Shown: positions 7,484-15,345, counted from the stretch's first letter. The stretch is DNA of 34,249 bases from an uncultured Rhodospirillales bacterium (GCA_903823665.1 CAIJTR010000112.1:1-34249); one strand, 5' to 3'. The notes: generated by a model from the letters alone, not told the origin. Translations and numbers: made by a program.

Positions 7484-7639
7484 TTAGTGCAGCCAAGGTG
7501 ACCAGACGTAGGCGAGAAGATGAGCGAACACCGCCATCCCGCCAAAAATCCGGGTGCCTTCGATGAGATATTTGTGGATGTCCTCGGCTTCCGCCAAGGT
7601 CAGGCCGGTTGGGTAGACTTTATTCGGATCGTCCGTCAC
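7484..7639 (-). CDS. pucB: Light-harvesting 2 beta polypeptide
   Basis: The 51-residue beta chain starts at GTG 7639, which has GGGAGA 8 nt upstream. The same frame is open further upstream, but that extension does not look like an antenna protein. The motif EDIHKYLIEGTRIF...FAHLLAY matches LH2 beta chains: His22 and Arg30 correspond to R. acidophilus His12 and Arg20 near B800, and His40 to His30, the ligand of the long-wavelength ring. The C-terminus YVWSPWLH is notable. Trp46, six residues after the ligand histidine, is the LH1 beta pattern, where most LH2 beta chains have a small residue. The chain therefore mixes LH2 and LH1 features at the C-terminal edge. It is translated just before pucA in the same operon. 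Confidence 0.95.
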   Translation of the reverse strand: MTDDPNKVYPTGLTLAEAEDIHKYLIEGTRIFGGMAVFAHLLAYVWSPWLH

Positions 7640-7650
7640 GGTTATTCTCC

Positions 7651-7878
7651 CTAGAGACACATGTGCGCAATTTCGTGCTCGCCCCGCACGGGGGTTTTCC
7701 ATTGCCGCAAACGCCACGACAACTTCTTCGAACCCAATTTCAACACCAGTATCACTCCGCCGGAATCCCAGGCCTCGTACACCGAAGGGGCATCGTGTAT
7801 GCTATGCGAAATCCATCTAGACCAGTTTTTGGAGGCAGATTTATCAGGACCAAGCGCGGCGTCTGATTTTTCTGACAC
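7651..7878 (-). CDS. Possible short leader reading frame upstream of pucB (doubtful)
   Basis: A 75-codon frame begins with GTG 7878, about 10 nt after the predicted puc transcription start, and ends 11 nt before pucB. The second half has mostly G or C in the third codon position (roughly 60% over the whole frame), but there is no ribosome site before the GTG and no recognisable domain. It may be a leader peptide, or simply an open frame in an untranslated leader. I do not assign a function. Confidence 0.18.
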   Translation of the reverse strand: MSEKSDAALGPDKSASKNWSRWISHSIHDAPSVYEAWDSGGVILVLKLGSKKLSWRLRQWKTPVRGEHEIAHMCL

Positions 7879-7885
7879 TTTGAAC

Positions 7886-7924
7886 TGTCAATAAAATATG
7901 ACAGTCGACTTCGGGATCTGTCAA
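7886..7924 (-). promoter_or_regulatory. puc promoter with PpsR/CrtJ palindrome
   Basis: On the minus strand TTGACA (7924-7919) and CATATT (7900-7895) are 18 bp apart, giving a sigma-70-type promoter with initiation near 7888 and a leader of about 250 nt to pucB. The sequence TGTC-N10-GACA (7886-7903) matches the PpsR/CrtJ consensus perfectly and covers the -10 region. Extra half-sites TGACA (7873-7877) and TGTCA (7919-7923) flank it. PpsR/CrtJ is the aerobic and light-responsive repressor of photosynthesis genes in purple bacteria, so repression under oxygen is the expected regulation. Confidence 0.72.
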
Positions 7925-7944
7925 GTGAGTTGGCAACGAAAAAA

Positions 7945-7975
7945 CCTGCGTGGCGCATACAAAACGCCACGCAGG
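7945..7975 (-). terminator. Rho-independent terminator of the metallophosphoesterase gene
   Basis: A perfect 11-bp stem (cctgcgtggcg with its complement at 7965-7975) with a 9-nt loop lies 12 bp past the stop at 7988. In the minus direction it is followed by six T residues, a textbook intrinsic terminator. It insulates the puc promoter just downstream. Confidence 0.9.
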
Positions 7976-7987
7976 CACTCAAAGCCG

Positions 7988-9181
7988 TTACAGGGTCGGC
8001 ACAGATTTCGGATCGGCTAGAATAATTGCGCGGGCCGAATAGCTGAAGCTATCGCCCTTGGTCACATTGCCCGCACGGTCCACCTCGGTCGTCTCGCCAG
8101 AGATAGTGTCCTGATCAATAGTCATGGTGATGAAACCCCAGCTTTTGTGGGTTTCGTATTTTAGCACCGCTCCACGATCCTTCGCCGGCTGCCCTACATC
8201 AGTATGGATGGCGTGAAGGTTGTGATAGCCGCCATTTCCGGTGACGATGAACGGCGTCGGCGCGTCTGCCACGATAGCCTGCTCGATGCGCTGATAGTTG
8301 TGCACGTGACCGGACATCACGAGGTTTGGCACCCTCCCAGTGTCACGAATAGCGTTCTCCAGTACATCCGCCATCTTCGAACTGCCGCTGTGATAAACAT
8401 CAAATGAGTAAATTGGGTGATGCACCGCCACGATCAGTGCGCGGTCCTGTGCCGCCGTGGCAAACTCATTGGTTACCCATTGCTGCTGCACCGAATCGAT
8501 CGACCCACCCTCCGGCACGTTGCTGTATATACCGATGAACGTCGCCAGCGGGGTGATCAGCGTCCAATACACATTCGGCAGGCTCAGCCCAACGCGCGGT
8601 GCATCCTTTGAAATCGGATCGACGTCAGGTTTTTCCTGCATGAAGTATGACACAAATCCGTCCAATGACGTTTGCGCCGTGGGGTCATCAACCTCACCAT
8701 CATGGTTGCCGGGTATTGCAAAAATTGGCAAATCGTAATGTGAGTATGGTTCGTAAAACTGTGAATAATAGTCGTCCTTGGCACCAGTAAAATATACCAC
8801 GTCGCCTACATGATAGCAGAAATGCGGGAGCTCACCGGCACGCTTGCCAATATCAGCGACCATCTGCTCAGCAACATTGTTCTGGAACTCACCGTCCTGC
8901 ACACCGCCGGTGTCCGCCACAACGTGGAACACCATCTTGCCATCACGCTCGATCTTTTTAGCGGTATCAGCAAAATCCTGCGCCAGATCATAGTGATACG
9001 GCGGCAGGCCGAGCGGGCGCGGCAATTGCTGAAAGCTGGTGTTGCGATGTGTCACCGGATGCAATGGGCTGACACCCGCGTGCGCCTGCGAATTCCCAGC
9101 CTGCGGGCGAGTGCGAACACTTCCCGGCTGCAAAGTGCCGCTGGACGTGAGGGCCTTGTTGCGGATTGGTGCTCTGGACAT
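7988..9181 (-). CDS. Calcineurin-like metallophosphoesterase
   Basis: The 397-residue protein begins at ATG 9181, which has GGGAGG 6 nt upstream; the frame stays open to 9232 but without a ribosome site there. The metallophosphatase motifs appear in order: VADTGG (a variant of the first metal motif), YHVGDVVYF, IPGNHDGE, VAVHHPIYS and MSGHVHNYQRIE. These bind a two-metal centre, and the spacing and GHVHNYQR ending resemble the purple-acid-phosphatase/PhoD-like branch. About 75 Pro/Ser/Gln-rich residues precede the catalytic domain. I see no signal peptide, so it is probably cytoplasmic unless exported by another route. The substrate is unknown. The gene has its own AT-rich upstream region with inverted repeats and a strong terminator, so it is a single-gene unit. 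Confidence 0.85.
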   Translation of the reverse strand: MSRAPIRNKALTSSGTLQPGSVRTRPQAGNSQAHAGVSPLHPVTHRNTSFQQLPRPLGLPPYHYDLAQDFADTAKKIERDGKMVFHVVADTGGVQDGEFQNNVAEQMVADIGKRAGELPHFCYHVGDVVYFTGAKDDYYSQFYEPYSHYDLPIFAIPGNHDGEVDDPTAQTSLDGFVSYFMQEKPDVDPISKDAPRVGLSLPNVYWTLITPLATFIGIYSNVPEGGSIDSVQQQWVTNEFATAAQDRALIVAVHHPIYSFDVYHSGSSKMADVLENAIRDTGRVPNLVMSGHVHNYQRIEQAIVADAPTPFIVTGNGGYHNLHAIHTDVGQPAKDRGAVLKYETHKSWGFITMTIDQDTISGETTEVDRAGNVTKGDSFSYSARAIILADPKSVPTL

Positions 9182-9201
9182 AAACGCCTCCCAATGTCGT
9201 G

Positions 9202-9230
9202 ATTTCATATCAGCATGAAATAAATATTTC
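9202..9230 (-). promoter_or_regulatory. Nested inverted repeats before the metallophosphoesterase gene
   Basis: ATTTCAT (9202-9208) and ATGAAAT (9215-9221) form a 7-bp inverted repeat; GAAAT (9217-9221) and ATTTC (9226-9230) form a second one sharing the middle arm. The set lies 21-49 bp before the start codon, inside an AT-rich stretch. It could be an operator or a hairpin in the mRNA leader next to the ribosome site. No regulator is identifiable. Confidence 0.35.
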
Positions 9231-9314
9231 AAAATGATTAATATCTATTCCACGCAGAAAACCTACAAATTGGACCAGAGAATCTCAAGTGAATAGTTTA
9301 AGACTGCAAAGCCG

Positions 9315-9836
9315 TTAACGGCCAATCCGTTTCCAGTAGAACTTTGTCCCAGTCAGGCCACCGTGCGGCTTGAGCGCAAAATCCGGAATCTCTCCTGCAA
9401 ACGTGAAACCTATCTTCTCATAAAGCCCCGAAGCACCGTCATCGGTTGCGGTATCCAGCATCAGATGTGTCCGCCCACACGCCACCGCCAAACGCTCCGC
9501 CTCGATCAACAACGCACGCGCCACGCCACGCCCACGATGGCTCACCCGCGTCATCATCTTCGCAATCTCGGCGCGATGCGGTTGGTTTGGCGGGAAGTCC
9601 AGCAGCAGCGTTACCGTACCCACAAGGCTCGCACCGTCCCATGCGCCGAACACAACGCGCTCACCCCGCCCAGCCGCCGCCAGTGACCCACTCCAAAACG
9701 CTCTTGCCGCCTCGACTGGCATCGGGTGCATGAAGCTGACCGAACCGCCATGCGCCACCGTCTCGACCAGGATATCGCCCAGCATTCCAACCACATCGAC
9801 CGACGCCACCAGCGGCCTGATCTCAATCTGCGCCAT
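9315..9836 (-). CDS. GNAT-family N-acetyltransferase
   Basis: The 173-residue protein has the GNAT core: a central strand (ASLVGTVTLLLD), then the acetyl-CoA pyrophosphate loop in MMTRVSHRGRGVARALL (R/Q-x-x-G-x-G/A pattern), and a C-terminal LYEKIGFTFAG segment. Such enzymes transfer acetyl from acetyl-CoA to an amine on a small molecule or protein; the acceptor cannot be inferred. ATG 9836 has GGAGAG nearby and is chosen over an upstream in-frame ATG at 9875. It is divergent from moeA, with under 90 bp between the two genes. Confidence 0.85.
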   Translation of the reverse strand: MAQIEIRPLVASVDVVGMLGDILVETVAHGGSVSFMHPMPVEAARAFWSGSLAAAGRGERVVFGAWDGASLVGTVTLLLDFPPNQPHRAEIAKMMTRVSHRGRGVARALLIEAERLAVACGRTHLMLDTATDDGASGLYEKIGFTFAGEIPDFALKPHGGLTGTKFYWKRIGR

Positions 9837-9921
9837 GCTCTCCACCTCACCAAAACCGCTGAAGCCTTGACACACGAGGCATCGCAGCCCTTTTCCAGTG
9901 AATGATCACGCGACTGCAAAC

Positions 9922-11163
9922 ATGGCGCAACTGACCGATGACTGCTTTGCGTTTGGCGGGGCATTGCTGCCGTTGAGCGAAGCGCAGGCTCACATCGCCG
10001 CCCGCTTCAAACCCGTCACCACCAGCGAAACACTCACGCTCCGGCAGGCCAGCGGCCGCATCCTCGCCCAAGATGTCAAGGCCCCGATCCCCCTGCCGCC
10101 ACAGCCCAACTCAGCGGTAGACGGCTACGCCTTCGCGCATTCCGATCTGTGCGAAGACGGGCCGACCACCCTGCCCCTGCACGGCCGCACCGCCGCAGGA
10201 CATCGCCCCGCCAATGTACCCGCCCATCATGCCAGCCGCATCTTCACCGGGGCCGTGATGCCACAGGGCCTCGACACCGTCATGATGCAGGAAGATTGCG
10301 AGGCGACCGCCCATACCGTCACCCTCGCCCCGGGCCTCAAACGCGGAGCCAATTCCCGCCCCACCGGCGAAGACATCGCCCAGGGAGCCATCGCACTCCA
10401 TGCCGGTCGCAGGCTGACGCCGCCCGATCTGGCCCTGCTCGCGGGGCTCGGTATCACCACCGCCACCGTCCACCAGCCCCTGCGCGTCGCAGTGTTCTCC
10501 ACCGGCGACGAACTGACCGACACGCCCGGGCCACTCCCCCCTGGCCGCATTTTCGACGCGAATCGCGCCATGCTGATCGCTCTGCTCGACAGGCTCGGTG
10601 CCACCACCCACGACGGCGGCATATTGCCGGACAACGCCAAAGCCACCGCTGAAGCCCTTCGCACCGCCGCCGTCACACACGACCTGATCATCACCTCCGG
10701 CGGCGTCTCCACCGGCGAGGAGGATCACGTCCGCGCTGCTATCACCGCATCAGGCCAGCTCGAATTCTGGCGCGTCGCCATCAAACCCGGCCGCCCCGTA
10801 GCGCTCGGAACCATCGGCAACACACCCCTGCTCGGCCTGCCCGGCAACCCCGTCGCCGCCCTCGTCACCTTCCAGGCCCTCGGCCGGCCGCTGTTCGACC
10901 GCCTCGCCGGAGCCATCTATCGCCCGCCCCCCATGCTGCGCGCCGTCTCCGCCTTCGCCTACCGCAAGAAATCAGGCCGCCTCGAATATGTCCGCGTCAC
11001 GCTGGATCACGAAGGCACCGCCCACCGTTACCCCAAAGAAGGTGCCGGCATCATTACATCTCTGACCGAAAGTGACGCGCTGATGGCGCTGCCTGAAACC
11101 ATGACACAGCTCCACCCCGGCGACATCGCCCCTATCATCCCGATGGGCCTGCTGCATGGATGA
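9922..11163 (+). CDS. moeA: Molybdopterin molybdenumtransferase MoeA
   Basis: MoeA inserts molybdate into adenylated molybdopterin, the last common step of molybdenum cofactor synthesis. The protein is about 413 residues. Conserved blocks include PLPPQPNSAVDGYAF near residue 60, RIFTGAVMPQGLDTVMMQEDC, the MoCF-type core VAVFSTGDEL...GRIFDANR and IITSGGVSTGEEDHV, and LLGLPGNPVAALVTF. These cover the usual four MoeA domains, ending in a short C-terminal barrel. Start choice is uncertain: GTG 9898 and ATG 9922 are both in frame and neither has a clear ribosome site. It overlaps fdhD by 8 bp, so the two are translationally coupled and probably serve the same molybdenum enzyme, a formate dehydrogenase. 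Confidence 0.94.
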   Translation: MAQLTDDCFAFGGALLPLSEAQAHIAARFKPVTTSETLTLRQASGRILAQDVKAPIPLPPQPNSAVDGYAFAHSDLCEDGPTTLPLHGRTAAGHRPANVPAHHASRIFTGAVMPQGLDTVMMQEDCEATAHTVTLAPGLKRGANSRPTGEDIAQGAIALHAGRRLTPPDLALLAGLGITTATVHQPLRVAVFSTGDELTDTPGPLPPGRIFDANRAMLIALLDRLGATTHDGGILPDNAKATAEALRTAAVTHDLIITSGGVSTGEEDHVRAAITASGQLEFWRVAIKPGRPVALGTIGNTPLLGLPGNPVAALVTFQALGRPLFDRLAGAIYRPPPMLRAVSAFAYRKKSGRLEYVRVTLDHEGTAHRYPKEGAGIITSLTESDALMALPETMTQLHPGDIAPIIPMGLLHG

Positions 11164-12028
11164 GTTCCTGGTCGCGCCCGATCCAGACAATCCCCGCCTC
11201 TCGCAAGAAGTCAGCGGCATCGACCACACGGGAGCCACCGCCGGCACCCGTGTTCCCGTCGAGCGCCCGCTCACGCTTTATCTGAACGGCCAGGAAATCG
11301 TCACCATGATGACGATTGGCGATAGGCCTGACTGCCTCGCCGTCGGCTACCTGCTCAACCAGGCGATGCTGGCACCGGCCGACCCCATCACCGCCATCGA
11401 GTTTGACGAGGAGCTGGACGTTATCGTGGTGCGAACCCCGGTCGCGACCAATTTCGAGCAGAAACTAAAGAAGAAAACCTTAACATCAGGCTGCGCCCAG
11501 GGCACCGCATTCGGCGATCTGCTCGAGCGCTTCGAGAGCATCACCCTCGACACCACAGCAGAACTCCGCACCAGCTGGCTCTATGCCCTCTCGCGCAAGA
11601 TCAACACGCAGCCGAGCCTCTACCTCACAGCCGGTGCCATCCACGGCTGCGTGCTGTGTGAACAGGACCGCCCGCTCGTCTATATGGAAGATGTCGGCCG
11701 CCACAACGCCATCGACAAAATCGCCGGCTGGATGGCGCTGAACGGCGTGGGGCCGGCGGGCAAGATCTTCTACACCACCGGAAGACTTACATCAGAGATG
11801 GTGATCAAATGCGTCCGCATGCAAATCCCCATCCTCATCAGCCGCAGCGGCTTCACCGCCTGGGGCGTCGATTTGGCAAGGCAGGCCGGCCTCACCCTCA
11901 TCGGCCGCGCAAAAGGCAAACGCTTTCTCTGCGTCAGCGGAGCCGAACGCATCCGCTTTGACACTGACCCAGCCTCAATCGCCAGCGACGGCCCCAACCG
12001 CAAAGGTTCGCGTGAGGAGGAGGACTAA
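11156..12028 (+). CDS. fdhD: Formate dehydrogenase accessory sulfurtransferase FdhD
   Basis: FdhD passes sulfur from the cysteine desulfurase to the molybdenum cofactor, giving the sulfido ligand that formate dehydrogenase needs. The 290-residue length is normal. The catalytic loop reads KTLTSGCAQGT, with a single Cys113; E. coli FdhD has a pair (CxxC), and the one-Cys form occurs in many relatives. Other family blocks are HGCVLCEQ, VYMEDVGRHNAIDKIAG, FYTTGRLTSEMVIKC and PILISRSGFTAWGVDLAR. Start ATG 11156 overlaps the end of moeA, and its TAA stop shares a base with the next ATG. No formate dehydrogenase structural gene is in the window, so its client lies elsewhere. Confidence 0.95.
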   Translation: MDEFLVAPDPDNPRLSQEVSGIDHTGATAGTRVPVERPLTLYLNGQEIVTMMTIGDRPDCLAVGYLLNQAMLAPADPITAIEFDEELDVIVVRTPVATNFEQKLKKKTLTSGCAQGTAFGDLLERFESITLDTTAELRTSWLYALSRKINTQPSLYLTAGAIHGCVLCEQDRPLVYMEDVGRHNAIDKIAGWMALNGVGPAGKIFYTTGRLTSEMVIKCVRMQIPILISRSGFTAWGVDLARQAGLTLIGRAKGKRFLCVSGAERIRFDTDPASIASDGPNRKGSREEED

Positions 12029-12858
12029 TGCCGATCATAGACGCCCATGTGCATTACTGGCAGGTCGCGCGGGGCGACTACGGCTGGATGACACCAGACC
12101 TCCCCATCTGCCGAGATTTCCTGCCGAGCGACGCCGCCCCACTCTTCGACGACGCAGGAATTGACGGCATCGTGTTGGTCCAGGCCGCCCCCACCGAGGC
12201 CGAAACGCACTTCCTCCTCAGCCTTGCCCACATCGACCCGCGCGTGCGAGGCGTCGTCGGCTGGACCGACATGGCAACGCCCGACGCCCCCGCCCGCATC
12301 GCAGCCGTCGCGAGCAATCCGCTGCTGCGCGGTATCCGCCCCATGCTGCAGGACATCGCCGAGGATGATTGGTTGCTCCGCCCCGAACTCAACCCCGCCT
12401 ATCGCGCCATCATCGAGCACGACCTGAGCTTTGACGCACTCGTCCGCGTCCGCCACCTCAAACTCCTACCCCGCCTGCTCGACCGCCACCCCGATCTGCG
12501 CGTCGTCATCGACCACGCCGCCAAGCCGGACATCGCAGCCGCCGGGTTCGACGAGTGGCACGCCGACATGGCGGCACTCGCACAATATCGCGATCTGCAT
12601 TGCAAACTTTCCGGCCTGCTCACGGAAGCAAAACCCGGCGCGTCGCTCGCCGACATCGCCCCCTATGCACAAGCTGTGCTCGACCTATTCGGGCCCCACC
12701 GCATCATCTGGGGCAGCGACTGGCCCGTTCTCACCCTCAACGGCAGTTACGCCCAATGGTGGGACTGGGCGCACGAACTCACGGCCGCCCTCTCCGACGA
12801 GGAACGCGCGGCGATATTCGGCGGCAACGCGACGCGCTTTTACAAACTCCGGCCGTAG
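12028..12858 (+). CDS. Amidohydrolase_2-family hydrolase (lactonase-like, COG3618)
   Basis: The 276-residue TIM-barrel metal hydrolase has the N-terminal DAHVHYW metal motif, VIDHAAKPD in the middle, a KLSGL strand and the closing IIWGSDWPVL motif with the catalytic Asp. This order matches the COG3618 group (L-rhamnonolactonase, L-fuconolactonase and 2-pyrone-4,6-dicarboxylate hydrolase relatives). Its start overlaps the fdhD stop (TAATG) and a GGAGG ribosome site lies inside the fdhD end, so it is coupled to moeA-fdhD. No sugar-acid catabolic genes are nearby, so the substrate is open. It converges with the esterase gene: only 6 bp lie between the two stops. Confidence 0.86.
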   Translation: MPIIDAHVHYWQVARGDYGWMTPDLPICRDFLPSDAAPLFDDAGIDGIVLVQAAPTEAETHFLLSLAHIDPRVRGVVGWTDMATPDAPARIAAVASNPLLRGIRPMLQDIAEDDWLLRPELNPAYRAIIEHDLSFDALVRVRHLKLLPRLLDRHPDLRVVIDHAAKPDIAAAGFDEWHADMAALAQYRDLHCKLSGLLTEAKPGASLADIAPYAQAVLDLFGPHRIIWGSDWPVLTLNGSYAQWWDWAHELTAALSDEERAAIFGGNATRFYKLRP

Positions 12859-12864
12859 CGCTCC

Positions 12865-13956
12865 CTACTTCGCCAGATGCGTATCAAAGAACCGCGCAAT
12901 CTCCTCGAAAGCCTCGCGGCCCTCAGACGTGAATGGATCGATGGTGTAATTGGCGTGCGACATACCCTCGAACACCTGCAACTGCGCCTCCACCCCGGCC
13001 TGCCGCAGCTTGCGATGCGTGCGCACGGTGTTGCTAAGGAACAAATCGCGCGTGCCGGTGGTCAAAATCGCCGGCGGCAAGCCGTGGAAATCGCCGTAGA
13101 TCGGGCTCAACTGCGGGTCTTTCAGATCATGCCCGTTCGCATAAAGCAGTGCCGCATGGACTAGATAACCGGAGCCGTAGCTAACCAGAATATTGTCGAG
13201 CCACTCATTGGTTTTGTAGCTGTCTCCGGTCTCGGTCATGTCCGACCACGGCGTACCGGGAGCAATAACCGCAGGCAGCGCCACACCCTCATCCTTTGCG
13301 CGCAGCATCAGCGCCAACGTCATGCCGCCACCGGTTGACGTGCCAAACACCGCCACATGCGAGGGGTCCGAGGACGCCAGTACGGCTTTGTAAACCGCCA
13401 TCGCGTCATCCATCGCCGCCGGATACGGGGCCGCCGGCGGCATGCGGTAATCAACCGAGATCACCTTGAAATGGCCATACCCCGCCATCGCCGCTGCCTC
13501 CCCAGTGCCAGCCTCCCCCGGCGAATACACGTAGCCGCCGCCATGGATGTTCAGCAGCACGCGATTGCGATTGGCCGCTGGCATGTCCTTCGGCTCCAGA
13601 ATGAAAACCGGAACCCCACCCATCGTCGCCTGACTGATCGTCACACTCAGCTTCTCGCGCCAAGCCGGCTGCACCGCTGCACCAGCCGCCGCAAGCCGGT
13701 TGACCAGCGCCGTCCAGGCAGCAGCATCCGGCGGATTGGCGTTCCACGCCACTGGGCGATACGCTGCGGCAATCTGCTTGGCGAGTTCAGGACTGACGGT
13801 CGAAGTGGGAACCGGAATGCTGCGCCCCGGCACAATGCGCGGCCCAGGCTGAGAATTCGCCTGCTCCTGCGCCATATCGAGAGGGGTCTGGGCCAACGCG
13901 ACGCCGGAGGACAGCGACAAAAAAACAGCAAGCGAGGCAAAAGCTGAGCGGCGCAT
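12865..13956 (-). CDS. Secreted alpha/beta hydrolase, HSL-type esterase
   Basis: ATG 13956 is chosen because GGGGA lies 5 nt upstream; an in-frame ATG at 13968 has no ribosome site. The 363-residue protein starts with a Sec signal peptide (RRSAF, a hydrophobic stretch, then ALAQ, with cleavage near residue 23). The hormone-sensitive-lipase layout is clear: oxyanion motif HGGGY (about 138-142), nucleophile Ser207 in GTSTGGG (more often GDSAGG in this family), Asp304 in GTRDLF and His334 in MSHANY. It should hydrolyse short-chain esters in the periplasm or outside the cell. The gene stands alone, converging on the amidohydrolase gene. Confidence 0.88.
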   Translation of the reverse strand: MRRSAFASLAVFLSLSSGVALAQTPLDMAQEQANSQPGPRIVPGRSIPVPTSTVSPELAKQIAAAYRPVAWNANPPDAAAWTALVNRLAAAGAAVQPAWREKLSVTISQATMGGVPVFILEPKDMPAANRNRVLLNIHGGGYVYSPGEAGTGEAAAMAGYGHFKVISVDYRMPPAAPYPAAMDDAMAVYKAVLASSDPSHVAVFGTSTGGGMTLALMLRAKDEGVALPAVIAPGTPWSDMTETGDSYKTNEWLDNILVSYGSGYLVHAALLYANGHDLKDPQLSPIYGDFHGLPPAILTTGTRDLFLSNTVRTHRKLRQAGVEAQLQVFEGMSHANYTIDPFTSEGREAFEEIARFFDTHLAK

Positions 13957-14026
13957 GGCGTTCCCCATTCATTGTTTTGGAGAACGCTAACCCCACCCGC
14001 TCAGCCTGCCAATCATATTCACGCGA

Positions 14027-14803
14027 TCAAGCGAACGAATAGGCATCCATTCGCAACATCGAATACATAGCACTTTGATGCAGCCGCGTGGCCTTAGCCC
14101 CCTCTCCGCCCGCCCCCATCGCCGCAAACAACGGCAGCAGGTGCTCCTCTGTCGGGTGCTCGTCCGCCGCGTGTGGGGCCTTGCTGCGATAGGTCAGCAA
14201 ATCGCTCACCCGCTCCTCGCGCAGCGCCTTGTCCATCCAGTCAGCGAACTCCACCACATCGGGCGTCGCCGGTGCGTCCATCGCCTGCCCGCGGAACCGC
14301 CGCAGATCATGGGTGAAGCTGCCGGAGCCGATGATCAGCACGCCCTCCGCCCGCAACGGAGCCAGCGCGCGGCCCAGTTGATGGTGATGCGCGGGCCCGA
14401 GATGGCTCTGCACCGAAACCTGCAGCACCGGAATATCGGCACCGGGATAAGCCAGCAGCAGCGGCACCCACGCGCCGTGATCAAGCCCGCGTTTGGTATC
14501 CACACTGCTCTGCAGCCCGGCCGCGCACAGCAGATCGCTGATCCGATCCGCCAGCGCAGCATCGCCCGGGGCCGGATAGCTCATCTCATACAGTGCCTTT
14601 GGGAAGCCGTAGAAATCATGAATCGTCTCGTTCTTGGCCACCGAATTGACCATCGGGGCCGCCGTTTCCCAATGCGCCGAGATCACCACAATCGCGGTCG
14701 GGTGAGGCAGCGATGCGCCAAGACCCAGCAGGAAATCCCGCGCCGGGGCGTCAACCAGCGGCAAAGTGGGCGCACCGTGGCTTAGAAAAATGGCTGGCAA
14801 CAT
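14027..14803 (-). CDS. DODA-type extradiol aromatic ring-opening dioxygenase (LigB superfamily)
   Basis: The 258-residue protein belongs to the 4,5-DOPA-dioxygenase-like branch (YgiD type) of class III extradiol dioxygenases. These use a single metal ion to cleave catechol-type rings. Conserved metal and active-site residues are His9 (LSHGAPT), His44 (ISAHWET), His109 (DHGAWVPL) and His165 (GSFTHDLR). ATG 14803 has GGGAGAG upstream; an open extension to 14866 overlaps doxX and is not part of the family. The gene starts 16 nt after doxX, on the same strand, with a divergent LysR gene beyond. The natural substrate is unknown; members are annotated from plant pigment enzymes to bacterial quercetin- or catechol-linked genes. 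Confidence 0.9.
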   Translation of the reverse strand: MLPAIFLSHGAPTLPLVDAPARDFLLGLGASLPHPTAIVVISAHWETAAPMVNSVAKNETIHDFYGFPKALYEMSYPAPGDAALADRISDLLCAAGLQSSVDTKRGLDHGAWVPLLLAYPGADIPVLQVSVQSHLGPAHHHQLGRALAPLRAEGVLIIGSGSFTHDLRRFRGQAMDAPATPDVVEFADWMDKALREERVSDLLTYRSKAPHAADEHPTEEHLLPLFAAMGAGGEGAKATRLHQSAMYSMLRMDAYSFA

Positions 14804-14819
14804 CGCTGTCTCTCCCTTT

Positions 14820-15224
14820 TCAGACCGAAGCCGGCAAGCGGCTGGAACGCAACGCATAGGCTCCATCGCCGATCAATGCCTGCACCAGCAGAGCCACGGC
14901 CCAGAACGCAGGGTATTCCCAACCGCCGCCCGGCGCATTGAAGAAAAATCCGTTGCCGCCATGCACCGTCACAATCGCACCGAGCAGCACCGGCACCAAA
15001 ACCAGAGCGGCAATGCGGGTGTAGAAGCCAGCAATCAGCGCCAATCCGCCCACCAACTCAACGGCGATATCGGCGTAGGCCAATGCCGCCGGCAACCCCA
15101 GGCTCGCGAAATAGCCCGCCGTGCCCGCCGGTCCGAACACGAACAGCTTCAGCCCGCCATGCACCAAAAACAACACGCCCAACGAGACGCGCAGCAACAG
15201 CGCGCCATATTTCTCGGTGTTCAT
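14820..15224 (-). CDS. DoxX-family membrane protein
   Basis: The 134-residue protein has four membrane helices. The DoxX features are visible: RVSLGVLFLVHGGLKLF at the start of helix 1, FASLGLPAALAYADIAVELVGGLALI, and FYTRIAALVLVPVLLGAI. A C-terminal EYPAFWAVALLVQAL helix follows. The family includes a subunit of an archaeal thiosulfate:quinone oxidoreductase, but in bacteria DoxX proteins often sit beside redox or dioxygenase genes and have no assigned reaction. ATG 15224 has GAGGAG about 8 nt upstream. It is first in a two-gene operon with the DODA-type dioxygenase. Confidence 0.87.
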   Translation of the reverse strand: MNTEKYGALLLRVSLGVLFLVHGGLKLFVFGPAGTAGYFASLGLPAALAYADIAVELVGGLALIAGFYTRIAALVLVPVLLGAIVTVHGGNGFFFNAPGGGWEYPAFWAVALLVQALIGDGAYALRSSRLPASV

Positions 15225-15267
15225 CGCCACTCTCCTCAACCGCCGGACCATCCGGCTTGCGCATGAG

Positions 15268-15301
15268 ATAGGGCTTCCGTTCTCGCATAACGCTTCCCTA
15301 T
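15268..15301. promoter_or_regulatory. Inverted repeat between doxX and its LysR gene
   Basis: ATAGGG (15268-15273) and CCCTAT (15296-15301) form an inverted repeat. The right arm also takes part in an ATA-N9-TAT pattern (15287-15301), which fits the T-N11-A core of LysR-type binding sites. It lies in the 121-bp divergent region where the LysR protein would control doxX and itself. Confidence 0.35.
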
Positions 15302-15345
15302 AGATGCACGCAGACCATGCGAATTCGCACAGGGGATGCCGCATC

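Noticed and set aside
7661-7894. A 77-codon plus-strand frame rich in cysteine across the puc leader
   Set aside because: No ribosome site, no family resemblance, and it opposes the puc transcript.
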